The notes under the pieces: model-generated | What the model was told of the DNA's origin: nothing | The model's input: the letters and a program-made list of their open reading frames with translations, nothing else | Database searches by the model: none | Shown here: piece by piece, positions 24,864-32,979 of the stretch | Layout of the letters: every line of letters starts with the position of its first letter | How positions within the stretch are numbered: position 1 is the first letter of the stretch | Origin: Zhouia spongiae | Lineage (GTDB): Bacteria > Bacteroidota > Bacteroidia > Flavobacteriales > Flavobacteriaceae | Assembly: GCF_022760175.1 (NCBI RefSeq) | Contig: NZ_CP094326.1 | Coordinates: 2,468,804-2,532,803 of the forward strand | Direction of reading: 5' to 3' | Length of the DNA stretch: 64,000 nucleotides | Program-made: the position numbers and the translations under genes

Positions 24864-25013
24864 ATTTATCCCGTAATAAATCGGGAGCTTCGGCGCTTGT
24901 CCCGGTGAAACGTTTCTGAAAGAAGTTTACGGGGCTTTCCCTTGTGAAATATTCCTAACGCAATTTCATGGGGCTTGTGTCGAAATGTTATGTCCATGCG
25001 CGAGCTGGCTCCA
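24864..25013 (+). repeat. Stem-loop element family 1, copy A (tandem hairpin modules)
   Basis: The best-preserved copy together with the one at 60011. The core CTTGTGAAATATTCCTAACG / CAATTTCATGGGGCTTG is an imperfect palindrome; it is followed by GTCGAAATGTT, CCATGCGC and GGCTCCA exactly as in copy B. The hairpin module is present twice in tandem (24901-24937 and 24939-24976), with CC-x2-GTGAAA and GGGGCTT ends in both. It fills most of the gap between msrA and the DUF6249 gene and lies 3' of the latter. No ORF. Confidence 0.75.
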
Positions 25014-25020
25014 AGATTGT

Positions 25021-25359
25021 TTACTCTAGTTTTTCTGCAATTTTGAATCCTGTTAATAGACCAAGACCGCCAAATATAAAAATACCACCAATAATTATGG
25101 GTTCATTACTGTATGGTACCAAGGGGCTGATTAGCATGCCAAGAACGACACCTATGCCAATCCCTGTAGATAAACATCCGATATTGATTACAATTATTTT
25201 CCAGATAGGAGTGATACGCTTTTTAGCACTGTAAAAAATAGACGCATCGGCACCTTTGTCGATTAAGGACATACGCTCCTTATTTCTTGCGGTAATGAAT
25301 AAGTAATACATTCCGAATACAGTTGCGAAAAGAAGACCGAAAAAAATAACTACTTCCAT
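25021..25359 (-). CDS. DUF6249-like small membrane protein divergent from ECF sigma gene 2
   Basis: A 112-residue protein starting MEVVIFFGLLFATVFGMYYL, with three hydrophobic helices (about 1-20, 46-72, 82-103) and a cytoplasmic ARNKERMSLIDKGADAS segment between helix 1 and 2. This is the pattern of DUF6249 proteins, which often neighbour ECF sigma factors in flavobacteria. The frame is open to 25551, but the chosen ATG gives a natural N-terminus and follows a divergent ECF-type promoter (25421-25449). It may be a target or modulator of the divergently encoded sigma factor; function unknown. Confidence 0.75.
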   Translation of the reverse strand: MEVVIFFGLLFATVFGMYYLFITARNKERMSLIDKGADASIFYSAKKRITPIWKIIVINIGCLSTGIGIGVVLGMLISPLVPYSNEPIIIGGIFIFGGLGLLTGFKIAEKLE

Positions 25360-25420
25360 AATGGTTTTAATTTTTAGGTTAATTGTTTTTTTTTGACAGG
25401 GAACGAACCCGTTTGTTGTT

Positions 25421-25449
25421 AAGACTGCCGTTATTTTGTTTTGGTTACA
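25421..25449 (-). promoter_or_regulatory. Candidate ECF-type promoter of the DUF6249 gene
   Basis: On the minus strand it reads TGTAAC (25449-25444), 17 bases, AGTCTT (25426-25421), about 60 bases before the ATG at 25359. It has the same layout as the pair facing the sigma gene. Confidence 0.5.
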
Positions 25450-25480
25450 AAAAAGGTTAAAATATTTTTTTATCAAAAAT

Positions 25481-25509
25481 TGTAACCACCCCAGTAGTTT
25501 GACAGTCAT
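25481..25509 (+). promoter_or_regulatory. Candidate ECF-type promoter of sigma locus 2
   Basis: TGTAAC (25481-25486), 17 bases, AGTCAT (25504-25509), just before the sigma ATG at 25519. With the minus-strand pair at 25421-25449 it forms a divergent promoter set of the same type. Confidence 0.5.
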
Positions 25510-25518
25510 ATATAACGA

Positions 25519-26094
25519 ATGACGAACCAATCTGACCATACTTATATACAACAGGCATTAAAGGGGGATACAAATGCCTTTTCGTTTCTGGTAAGAAAGT
25601 ACCAGGATATGGTATTTTCGATCGCCTTAAAAATGCTTCAGAACAGAGAGGAAGCTGAAGATGTAGCCCAGGAGGTGTTTGTTAAGTGTTATCATTCCTT
25701 AGGGAAGTATAAAGGAAAGGCTAAATTTGGTTCCTGGCTATATAGAATAACATATAATGCCTGCTTGGACAACATTAAGAGCTATAGCCGTAATTTTAAT
25801 ACTACCGAGCTTATTGAGCATGTTCATGAAGGAGAAGTAGGGATGCTGGAAAATGGGATAGATGTATTAGAACAAAAAGAACGGAATGCTACAATACAAA
25901 ACGCGATTAAGCAATTATCGTCAGATGAGCAGGTTATAATACTTTTATATTACTTTGAAGAATTGCCGCTTAAAGATATCGCTGAAATAGTAGATGTTTC
26001 GTTGGATAATATAAAAATAAAGCTGTTCAGAAGCCGAAAAAAGCTTTTTAAGTTGCTTAAAAACGAGGTAGAATCTTTAAAAAGAACCGTATGA
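25519..26094 (+). CDS. ECF sigma factor (sigma-70 family), locus 2
   Basis: A 191-residue group 4 sigma factor. Region 2: FSFLVRKYQDMVFSIALKML, NREEAEDVAQEVFVKCYHSL, FGSWLYRITYNACLDNIKS. Region 4: LSSDEQVIILLYYFEELPLK, DIAEIVDVSLDNIKIKLFRS with the helix-turn-helix. A RpoE-like type frequent in Bacteroidota. It overlaps the next gene by 4 bases, and its own upstream region plus the divergent DUF6249 upstream region share a TGTAAC-N17-AGTC pair. Confidence 0.94.
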   Translation: MTNQSDHTYIQQALKGDTNAFSFLVRKYQDMVFSIALKMLQNREEAEDVAQEVFVKCYHSLGKYKGKAKFGSWLYRITYNACLDNIKSYSRNFNTTELIEHVHEGEVGMLENGIDVLEQKERNATIQNAIKQLSSDEQVIILLYYFEELPLKDIAEIVDVSLDNIKIKLFRSRKKLFKLLKNEVESLKRTV

Positions 26095-26486
26095 GTGCAG
26101 ATGAAGAAAAGAAGTTAGATGACTTTACAAGAAAAGTAATTTATGAAGTGGGTTTGGATAAACCCTCTAATGAATTTATGGATCGTTTAATGATAAAAAT
26201 ACAGAAAGAACAGTCATATATTTACACTCCTTTGATAAAAAAACGGGGATGGGGTGTAATAGCCTCTTTTTTAACTGTTTCTATAGTTCTTTTGATAAAG
26301 TTTTCGCAGCGGGATTCTGTTTTAAAAGGGTATGGGATATCTGATAAAATAGAATTAGGGGAGATCAATCTTTTTGAAAAGTTTCACTTTTCTGATACAA
26401 CCACTATAATATTAATGGTAGCATTAGCCTTTATTTTGATTCAGATTCCATTGATGAAAAGGATGTATTTTAATCAGTTTAAATAG
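26091..26486 (+). CDS. Membrane protein downstream of ECF sigma factor 2 (putative anti-sigma factor)
   Basis: A 131-residue protein with about 55 N-terminal cytoplasmic residues (KKLDDFTRKVIYEVGLDKPS, EFMDRLMIKIQKEQ) and two membrane helices (about 60-78 and 105-122). The N-terminal part has the size of a sigma-binding domain but no zinc motif. Coupling by a 4-base ATGA overlap with the sigma gene is the main evidence for a regulatory link. Its last 8 bases overlap the convergent sterol desaturase-family gene. Confidence 0.7.
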   Translation: MSADEEKKLDDFTRKVIYEVGLDKPSNEFMDRLMIKIQKEQSYIYTPLIKKRGWGVIASFLTVSIVLLIKFSQRDSVLKGYGISDKIELGEINLFEKFHFSDTTTIILMVALAFILIQIPLMKRMYFNQFK

Positions 26487-27744
26487 TTGCATGGGTGTGT
26501 TGTTTTCTGTTAAAAGACGAAAAATACCATCCGCCTATAATGGTCACAGCAAAATATACAGTCACGTATAAGCTCCCACCTGCAATATGTTCATCAATAC
26601 CGAACCAATCTTTTGTGTAAAGGATGAACATAATACCGGCCAAACCTCTTGTATATTCAATATACTTGGCATAATTTTTATGATCCATTAGTGATGTATA
26701 TCCGAAAATACCGGTAAAAACAAAGCCCCCGTATAACAGCAAACCTTTTAACCCTATGTTCGTATAGTTGTAAAACATAAACATCATCAATGCTGTGCAG
26801 ACCAATAGCTGGAAAGCAGCATAGCTAATGAAGCTGCGGTTAGATTTAGTTTCATATTTATGAAAGCTGTATACATTTTCTATGATGCTGTATGGATACT
26901 TTTCTTTTACATCTTCGGGTCTCCATCCTGTGGGCATAAACCATATTCTAAGCTTATCGACCCAGCTTTTCGCGTGCCAGGCATCTTTTATCAGTCGCCA
27001 TAAATGCTGAAAATTAATAAGGATAGGATTCCAGGTTTGAGCCGGTTTAAGCACGCCGTAAACAGGAGGTATATCGTTTAGTTCTTCCTGAAAAGTACCA
27101 AACAATCTATCCCATATACTAAATATCTGCCCGAGGTTTTTATCAATATATTCCGGGTTGATAGCATGATGAACCCGGTGTTGAGATGGCGTAACAATGA
27201 TGTATTCCAACCAACCTAATTTACCAATATATTTGGTATGATACCAGAATTGTAAAAATAAATGAATAGGAGCCAGGATGTTTATTACCTTAGCCGGTAC
27301 TCCCATTACTGCAGCAGGAATCAATAATAGGGGGAAGTACCCCAGGATATTTGATATAGACTGCCTCAATGCACAGGCCAGGTTGAATTCTTCACTGCTA
27401 TGGTGTATTACATGTTGATTCCAAAAGAAGTTAATTCGGTGACTTAATCTGTGATTCCAGTAGCCTGCAAAGTCCAAAGCCACAAAACCTATGGCGTAGG
27501 TTATCCAGGTTGTTTCGATTCTAAATAGGGAGAGGTGTTTTAAAAGAGTAGGGTAAGAGACAAAAATGAGAATAAGGGGCAACGAGTCTTTTACAATGTT
27601 AGTGAGCCCGGAACTTAGGCTTGATATGGTATCGAGAGGTTTGTGGGTATGTTTTTTTATGAGATATCCGTACAATATTTCGATCAGTACCAAAATCACA
27701 AAAACAGGGATGGCGAATAATAATGCTTTGGCGTAGGTTTCCAT
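26479..27744 (-). CDS. Sterol desaturase / fatty acid hydroxylase family membrane protein
   Basis: About 421 residues with around nine hydrophobic segments and the eight-histidine di-iron pattern of PF04116: HRLSHRINFFWNQHVIHHSS (HxxxH and HxxHH) and later HRVHHAINPEYIDKN. The wider layout resembles alkylglycerol monooxygenase, and such proteins hydroxylate or cleave lipid substrates in the membrane. The substrate is unknown. An upstream in-frame ATG (27786) would add 14 residues; the start METYAKALLFAIPVF is preferred. It overlaps the convergent sigma-partner gene by 8 bases and is followed upstream by the secA terminator hairpin. Confidence 0.85.
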   Translation of the reverse strand: METYAKALLFAIPVFVILVLIEILYGYLIKKHTHKPLDTISSLSSGLTNIVKDSLPLILIFVSYPTLLKHLSLFRIETTWITYAIGFVALDFAGYWNHRLSHRINFFWNQHVIHHSSEEFNLACALRQSISNILGYFPLLLIPAAVMGVPAKVINILAPIHLFLQFWYHTKYIGKLGWLEYIIVTPSQHRVHHAINPEYIDKNLGQIFSIWDRLFGTFQEELNDIPPVYGVLKPAQTWNPILINFQHLWRLIKDAWHAKSWVDKLRIWFMPTGWRPEDVKEKYPYSIIENVYSFHKYETKSNRSFISYAAFQLLVCTALMMFMFYNYTNIGLKGLLLYGGFVFTGIFGYTSLMDHKNYAKYIEYTRGLAGIMFILYTKDWFGIDEHIAGGSLYVTVYFAVTIIGGWYFSSFNRKQHTHATI

Positions 27745-27774
27745 AATTAGTTTTAAGTGTGTTATAAAAATAAA

Positions 27775-27799
27775 AAAATCCTGCATATAGCAGGATTTT
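27775..27799 (-). terminator. Intrinsic terminator of secA
   Basis: AAAATCCTGC (27775-27784) pairs with GCAGGATTTT (27790-27799) around 5 bases. Read on the minus strand, it ends in a T-run 22 bases after the secA stop. Confidence 0.85.
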
Positions 27800-27820
27800 A
27801 ACTAATTATAGATGAAATGT

Positions 27821-30800
27821 TTATTCATGTTCAACCAAAACCCATTCTCCTTTTTCAATCAGGGGAATAGCTTGCTTGTACTTAAGTTCTTTGCTCTCGC
27901 CGCTCATTACATTTTTTATGGTAACCCGTTCGTTTCTTCCGATTTTAGGTTTATCCCTGGTGATGGTCTCAGTAACCTGGGGTCTTTGGGTTTGCCCTGC
28001 CGCCCTGCTTTCTGCTGCTCTTTCGTCAAGGTTGGGAATTTCTTCTTTAGAGGTTTTATAGCTTTCTTTTCTCTTTACGTCCCTGGCTTCACTAATATTG
28101 CTGGAATCCTGAGTCGGGAGCTCACCTTTGAACAAGAAGGAGATTACATCTTTATTAACCTTGTCTACTATTGTTTTAAAAAGTTCAAAGGCTTCAAACT
28201 TGTATATTAACAGCGGATCTTTTTGTTCGTGAACAGCCAGCTGAACAGATTGTTTGAGCTCATCCATTTTACGCAAATGATTTTTCCAGGCATCATCGAT
28301 GATAGCTAAAGATATGTTCTTTTCAAAATCGGCAACCAATTTCCTTCCTCCGGAATTATATGCTTCCTCCAGATTGGTAACCACGTTTAAGGTTTTTATA
28401 CCATCTGTAAAAGGAACCACAATGCGTTCGAACTTATCGGATTGATTTTCATACACATTTTTGATAACCGGGAAGGCGGTAGCAGCAGTACGCTCTATTT
28501 TTTCGGTATAATGCTGGTATGTTGCTTTATATACTTTAGAAGCTATCTCCATATAGGAGAGCTTTTTAAATTCTTCTTCAGAAATCGGAGATGTTAAAGA
28601 AAAATATTTAATAAGCTCAAATTCAAAATTTTTATAATCATCGGCTTGTTTATTGGTTTCGGCAATAACCTCACAAGTATCGTACATCATGTTAGCGATA
28701 TCTACCTTAAGACGCTCTCCTTCCAATGCATGGCGACGTCGTTTATAGACTACTTCCCGTTGAGCGTTCATGACATCGTCGTATTCCAATAGACGTTTCC
28801 GTATTCCGAAGTTATTTTCTTCTACTTTCTTCTGGGCTCTTTCAATAGATTTGGTCATCATAGAGTGCTGAATAACCTCTCCCTCTTCAAGTCCCATCTT
28901 ATCCATTAGTTTGGCTACTCTGTCTGAACCAAACAAACGCATTAAATTATCTTCAAGCGACACATAGAACTGTGAGCTCCCTGGATCTCCCTGACGTCCG
29001 GAACGCCCCCTCAACTGCCTGTCTACCCTTCGCGAATCGTGCCTTTCTGTTCCGATAATAGCCAGACCTCCCGCTTCTTTTACTTCTTTGATTAATTTAA
29101 TATCAGTACCCCGACCTGCCATGTTGGTAGCGATAGTCACGACTCCGGGTTGGCCGGCTTCAGCAACAATATCAGCCTCTTTTTTGTGAAGTTTGGCATT
29201 CAGTACATTGTGTTTTATTTTTCTTATATGAAGCATCCTGCTCAATAATTCTGAGATCTCAACAGAGGTCGTACCTACCAGTACAGGTCTTCCTTCTCCT
29301 ACCAAGCGAACCACTTCATCTATAATAGCATTGTACTTTTCTCTTTTGGTTTTGTAGATAAGGTCTTCTTTGTCTTTACGGGCAATCGGACGGTTCGTCG
29401 GAATTTCAACCACGTCCAGTTTATAAATTTCCCAGAATTCACCTGCTTCTGTAATGGCGGTACCTGTCATACCGGCAAGTTTGTTGTACATACGGAAATA
29501 ATTCTGGAGCGTTACCGTAGCAAAAGTTTGTGTTGCAGCCTCTATTTTTACATTCTCCTTAGCCTCTATTGCCTGATGGAGACCATCTGAGTATCGACGA
29601 CCATCCATAATACGTCCGGTTTGTTCATCGACGATCATAACCTTGTTATCCATCACTACATACTCAACATCTTTTTCAAAAAGAGCATAGGCTTTAAGCA
29701 GCTGATTCATAGTGTGAATACGTTCGCTCTTAACACCAAAATCTTTAAACAGTTCTTCTTTAAGCTCTGCTTCTTCTTCAACAGGAAGGTTTTGTTTTTC
29801 AATCTTGGCAATCTCAGTTCCGATGTCAGGCATTACAAAGAATTCAGAATCGTCAGTATCTTTCGAAAGGTACTCGACTCCTTTGTCTGTAAGTTCTATT
29901 TGATTGTTCTTTTCATCAATTACAAATAACAACTCCTCATCAATCTTTGGCATTTCACGGTTGTTGTCCTGCATGTAGAAGTTTTCAGTTTTTTGAAGCA
30001 ATTGCTTGATTCCTTCTTCACTTAAAAACTTAATCAAAGCTTTATTTTTTGGGAGTCCCCTGTGTACTCTTAACAATAAGACCCCACCGTCTTTAGCATT
30101 TCCTTCTGCAATTAGTTTTTTAGCTTCGGCGAGCACGCCGTTCAGGTACTGTCGTTGTTTACTTACCAGATCGTTTACAACTGGTTTTAATTCATTAAAT
30201 TCATGTCTGTCTCCCTGAGGAACAGGCCCTGAAATGATTAAAGGAGTACGGGCATCATCGATTAGAACAGAATCGACCTCATCGACAATGGCGAAGTTAT
30301 GTGGCCGCTGAACCAGGTCTTTCGGAGAATGCGCCATATTATCACGAAGGTAGTCAAAACCAAATTCGTTGTTAGTACCATAAGTGATATCAGCTTTATA
30401 TGCATTTCTACGTGATTCCGAATTGGGCTGGTGGTTGTCGATACAATCTACGGACAATCCGTGAAACTGGAAAATCGGAGCCATCCAGGTGCTATCCCTT
30501 CTTGCCAGGTAATCGTTTACAGTAACCAGATGAACCCCCTTGCCTGTAAGCGCATTTAAATATACAGGAAGCGTAGCCACCAATGTTTTACCTTCTCCTG
30601 TTTGCATCTCGGCAATCTTACCCTGGTGAAGTGTAATACCGCCGATCAACTGTACATCGTAATGGATCATATCCCAGGTTACTTCTTTTCCGGCAGCATC
30701 CCATGAGTTTTTCCAAATTGCTTTTTCATTATCAAGGGTAATATAATCTTTAGATGCCGATAGTTCACGATCATAAGAGGAAGCAGTAACAGTAATAGTC

Positions 30801-31180
30801 TCGTTATTAGCAAAACGTTTTGCAGTTTCTTTCACGACCGCAAAAGCATCAGGCAGTATCTCATTGAGTGTTTTTTCATCAATCTGATTTCCCTCTTCAA
30901 GGAGTTGATCGATCTGGTTATAAAGTTCTTCACGTTTGTCTATATCTTCAGTGGTATCAGCTTCTTGCTGTAGATTTTCAATCTGTTGGTCGATCGAAGC
31001 GCGGGCATCTTTTATTTGCTCCTTAAAGGCTTCCGTCTTTGCTCTCAGTTCGTCATGTGATAATTCAGAAAGTGTATTTTCAATAGATTTTATTTTATCT
31101 ACGATGGGTTGTATTTCTTTAACGTCTTTCTTCGCCTTATCTCCAACAAAGACCTTAATTAGGGAATTCATTAAACTCAT
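27821..31180 (-). CDS. secA: Preprotein translocase ATPase SecA
   Basis: Motor of Sec-dependent secretion. The 1119 residues are long for SecA but usual for Bacteroidota, which carry insertions. Visible parts: MQTGEGKTLVATLPVYLNAL (Walker A), DEVDSVLIDDARTPL (DEAD-type motif II), TNMAGRGTDIKL and ERHDSRRVDRQLRGRSGRQG (motifs V and VI), VSLEDNLMRLFGS, and the helical scaffold/wing ending IIDDAWKNHLRKMDELKQ. There is no C-terminal Zn finger. The start MSLMNSLIKVFVGDKAKKD at 31180 is preferred over an ATG 12 codons upstream because a -7 box lies at 31204-31211. Confidence 0.97.
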   Translation of the reverse strand: MSLMNSLIKVFVGDKAKKDVKEIQPIVDKIKSIENTLSELSHDELRAKTEAFKEQIKDARASIDQQIENLQQEADTTEDIDKREELYNQIDQLLEEGNQIDEKTLNEILPDAFAVVKETAKRFANNETITVTASSYDRELSASKDYITLDNEKAIWKNSWDAAGKEVTWDMIHYDVQLIGGITLHQGKIAEMQTGEGKTLVATLPVYLNALTGKGVHLVTVNDYLARRDSTWMAPIFQFHGLSVDCIDNHQPNSESRRNAYKADITYGTNNEFGFDYLRDNMAHSPKDLVQRPHNFAIVDEVDSVLIDDARTPLIISGPVPQGDRHEFNELKPVVNDLVSKQRQYLNGVLAEAKKLIAEGNAKDGGVLLLRVHRGLPKNKALIKFLSEEGIKQLLQKTENFYMQDNNREMPKIDEELLFVIDEKNNQIELTDKGVEYLSKDTDDSEFFVMPDIGTEIAKIEKQNLPVEEEAELKEELFKDFGVKSERIHTMNQLLKAYALFEKDVEYVVMDNKVMIVDEQTGRIMDGRRYSDGLHQAIEAKENVKIEAATQTFATVTLQNYFRMYNKLAGMTGTAITEAGEFWEIYKLDVVEIPTNRPIARKDKEDLIYKTKREKYNAIIDEVVRLVGEGRPVLVGTTSVEISELLSRMLHIRKIKHNVLNAKLHKKEADIVAEAGQPGVVTIATNMAGRGTDIKLIKEVKEAGGLAIIGTERHDSRRVDRQLRGRSGRQGDPGSSQFYVSLEDNLMRLFGSDRVAKLMDKMGLEEGEVIQHSMMTKSIERAQKKVEENNFGIRKRLLEYDDVMNAQREVVYKRRRHALEGERLKVDIANMMYDTCEVIAETNKQADDYKNFEFELIKYFSLTSPISEEEFKKLSYMEIASKVYKATYQHYTEKIERTAATAFPVIKNVYENQSDKFERIVVPFTDGIKTLNVVTNLEEAYNSGGRKLVADFEKNISLAIIDDAWKNHLRKMDELKQSVQLAVHEQKDPLLIYKFEAFELFKTIVDKVNKDVISFLFKGELPTQDSSNISEARDVKRKESYKTSKEEIPNLDERAAESRAAGQTQRPQVTETITRDKPKIGRNERVTIKNVMSGESKELKYKQAIPLIEKGEWVLVEHE

Positions 31181-31203
31181 AACTGCTTCTATATGTTTTA
31201 GTT

Positions 31204-31211
31204 CAAAATTA
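31204..31211 (-). promoter_or_regulatory. -7 box (TAATTTTG) of secA
   Basis: Minus-strand TAATTTTG, a perfect TAnnTTTG match, about 24 bases before the secA ATG. It overlaps the base of the terminator hairpin that separates secA from the DUF2795 gene. Confidence 0.5.
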
Positions 31212-31246
31212 CGCAAAAAAAAAGCCTCTAGTGAGACTTTTTGCGT
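31211..31246 (-). terminator. Hairpin terminator between the DUF2795 gene and secA
   Basis: ACGCAAAAA (31211-31219) is the exact complement of TTTTTGCGT (31238-31246). An inner imperfect stem AGCCTC/GAGACT is followed on the minus strand by nine Ts. It ends the DUF2795 transcript just before the secA promoter. Confidence 0.7.
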
Positions 31247-31265
31247 TTAATAATAATAATGTTTG

Positions 31266-31487
31266 TTAATATTCATCTTCATTCCAGAGGTAATCTTCCT
31301 CTGTAGGGTAATCTGGCCAAATCTCTTCAATCGATTCGTACATATCTCCTTCATCTTCAATTGCTTGTAGATTTTCGACCACTTCGAGAGGTGCACCGGT
31401 TCTGATGGCGAAGTCTATCAATTCGTCTTTGGTAGCAGGCCAAGGCGCATCATCTAAATAAGATGCTAATTCTAAAGTCCAATACAT
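31266..31487 (-). CDS. DUF2795 domain-containing protein
   Basis: A 73-residue acidic protein: MYWTLELASYLDDAPWPATK, DELIDFAIRTGAPLEVVENL, then an acidic tail (EDEGDMYESIEEIWPDYPTE). The first 50 residues match DUF2795, a small helical domain of unknown role. Conserved position upstream of secA in flavobacteria. Cytoplasmic. A perfect -7 box lies at 31514-31521. Confidence 0.88.
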   Translation of the reverse strand: MYWTLELASYLDDAPWPATKDELIDFAIRTGAPLEVVENLQAIEDEGDMYESIEEIWPDYPTEEDYLWNEDEY

Positions 31488-31513
31488 CTTTCAATATTAA
31501 TTTTAATTTCTTG

Positions 31514-31521
31514 CAAAAATA
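31514..31521 (-). promoter_or_regulatory. -7 box (TATTTTTG) of the DUF2795 gene
   Basis: Minus-strand TATTTTTG, a perfect TAnnTTTG match 27 bases before the ATG at 31487. Confidence 0.5.
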
Positions 31522-31637
31522 AATTTTAAATGTAAAAAGTCAAGTAAAAAATGCACGAATTACATAATTTTTAAGAACGTAATCATTTTTCTATGAAAAA
31601 ATCGACTTTTGAATGTTAAAATCTTATTAAAACAAGA

Positions 31638-32213
31638 TTAGCTTTCCTTTTCAGGAATCCATTTTACTTCATCAATTTGAAGATCATATGACAACTTTCG
31701 TGCCAGTACAAACAGATAGTCGGATAGTCTGTTGAGGTATTGGATGATTTTTTCGTCAAAAGGTTCATTTTCAAATAAATGGGAGGCACATCTTTCTGCC
31801 CGTCTGCACACGGTTCTTGCGATGTGACAATATGACACGGATTGATGGCCGCCGGGGAGTACAAAATGGGTCATTGCGGGTAATGAGCCGTTCATTTGAT
31901 CTATTTCATTTTCAAGTAAAATGATATCTTTTTCAGTTATTTTAGGAATGTTAAGTCTTGGTTTGCCGCTTTTTAATATCTCTTTTTCAGGGGGTGTTGC
32001 CAATATGGCACCTAAGGTAAATAAACGATCCTGAATCCTGATCAATACCCTTTTTGTGTTTTGATCAGTCTTTTGATCACGAAGCAAACCAATCCATGAA
32101 TTTAATTCATCAACAGTACCATAACTGTCTATACGTATATGATGTTTGGGAACCCTGGTGCCTCCAAATAATGAGGTCTTGCCTTTATCTCCTGTTTTAG
32201 TGTAGATTTTCAT
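31638..32213 (-). CDS. Cob(I)yrinic acid a,c-diamide adenosyltransferase, PduO type
   Basis: Transfers adenosyl from ATP to cob(I)alamin, making adenosylcobalamin. Of its 191 residues, MKIYTKTGDKGKTSLFGGTRVPK is the N-terminal ATP-binding signature, SYGTVDELNSWIGLL and LFTLGAILATP follow, and the SCH-like His region with CHIARTVCRRAERCASHL carries the conserved R-x-x-E-R motif. YLNRLSDYLFVLAR completes the family pattern. With MeaB at 19.4 kb it points to a B12-dependent methylmalonyl-CoA mutase. It follows the methyltransferase-like gene by 41 bp on the same strand. Confidence 0.94.
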   Translation of the reverse strand: MKIYTKTGDKGKTSLFGGTRVPKHHIRIDSYGTVDELNSWIGLLRDQKTDQNTKRVLIRIQDRLFTLGAILATPPEKEILKSGKPRLNIPKITEKDIILLENEIDQMNGSLPAMTHFVLPGGHQSVSYCHIARTVCRRAERCASHLFENEPFDEKIIQYLNRLSDYLFVLARKLSYDLQIDEVKWIPEKES

Positions 32214-32254
32214 AGTATTTTCTTTGTTGATAGCTAAGGTACAAACAGCTTTTA

Positions 32255-32875
32255 TTAAACCCTAATGCAGAAATGTTCTTTTTGTTGCCCTTGTCTTTTG
32301 AATAGCAGCCCGCAGTGATAAAGGTCGATAGTTACATTAAAAGAAAGGTTGTTCTTGAGCTCTAGCCATTTTTTGTTTGTGCTTTCGGAGCTGTGGATAC
32401 GATCCAGGATAATAGCAGTTCCATCGTGGGTGTTTTTTTCTGATAAAGTATAAAGGTCTTCCGGATTTATGAAATTAAGTGCTTCTGTACTGATAAAAAT
32501 GACATCGAAGATTTGTTGCTGTTCTTGTTTCGTGTTAGAAACGTAAGCCGGCACGTTCTTGTCATTGAGGGATGTTATTTTATGAATTTTTGAAATATCT
32601 GCGGCAAGAGTGAAGATAGTTTGTGGTGTGGATGCAATCGTTAAGATATGTTTTGCATCGAAATAGTGTATGATTTTGTAAAAAAGCCGGGCCTTCTTTA
32701 ATGATGAAAAACTGTTTTTCCCCGACCGTTTCAATGCTGATTTTAGCTTTTTTGAGATATCAGTTTCTGTTTTCGTGTAAAATGCTTTGGTTGTAAGATG
32801 ATAAACGAAGGGAGAATGCACTCCGTGTTGATTCGTTGATTCAATGAAGAATTTAAAATATTTAAACAAGAACAA
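32255..32875 (-). CDS. Methyltransferase-like protein with degenerate SAM site
   Basis: A 206-residue protein beginning with FKFFIESTNQHGVHSPFVYH, the HGVHSPF stretch typical of a Bacteroidota class I methyltransferase-like family. The SAM-binding loop normally written G-x-G-x-G is replaced by ILTIASTPQTIFTLA, and the later acidic motif is weak (FDVIFISTEALNFI). It may be catalytically inactive or bind another ligand. It is the first gene of a pair with the cobalamin adenosyltransferase (41 bp apart), a common neighbour order. It has its own -7 box. Confidence 0.7.
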   Translation of the reverse strand: MFLFKYFKFFIESTNQHGVHSPFVYHLTTKAFYTKTETDISKKLKSALKRSGKNSFSSLKKARLFYKIIHYFDAKHILTIASTPQTIFTLAADISKIHKITSLNDKNVPAYVSNTKQEQQQIFDVIFISTEALNFINPEDLYTLSEKNTHDGTAIILDRIHSSESTNKKWLELKNNLSFNVTIDLYHCGLLFKRQGQQKEHFCIRV

Positions 32876-32901
32876 GCGGATTTTTGATTGTTTACGAATT
32901 A

Positions 32902-32909
32902 CAAAAATA
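32902..32909 (-). promoter_or_regulatory. -7 box (TATTTTTG) of the methyltransferase-like gene
   Basis: Minus-strand TATTTTTG, 27 bases before the ATG at 32875. Confidence 0.5.
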
Positions 32910-32918
32910 AGCGAAAAA

Positions 32919-32940
32919 ACTTCACTGTTTACAGTGAAGT
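32919..32940 (-). terminator. Intrinsic terminator of the LRR lipoprotein gene
   Basis: ACTTCACTG (32919-32927) and CAGTGAAGT (32932-32940) form a perfect 9-bp stem with a TTTA loop. On the minus strand it runs into TTTTTT. Confidence 0.85.
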
Positions 32941-32979
32941 CTCCACATGTGTAAAATCAAAATAAGAATATAGCTGCTG

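Noticed and set aside
27812-28210. A 132-codon ORF antisense to the 3' end of secA
   Set aside because: It is the shadow of a highly conserved coding region; composition (Phe/Leu/Ser-rich) fits antisense of secA.
31211-31246. A SecM-like arrest/attenuation leader upstream of secA
   Set aside because: The hairpin lies upstream of a plausible secA -7 box, so it ends the DUF2795 transcript and is not in the secA mRNA; no leader peptide is visible.
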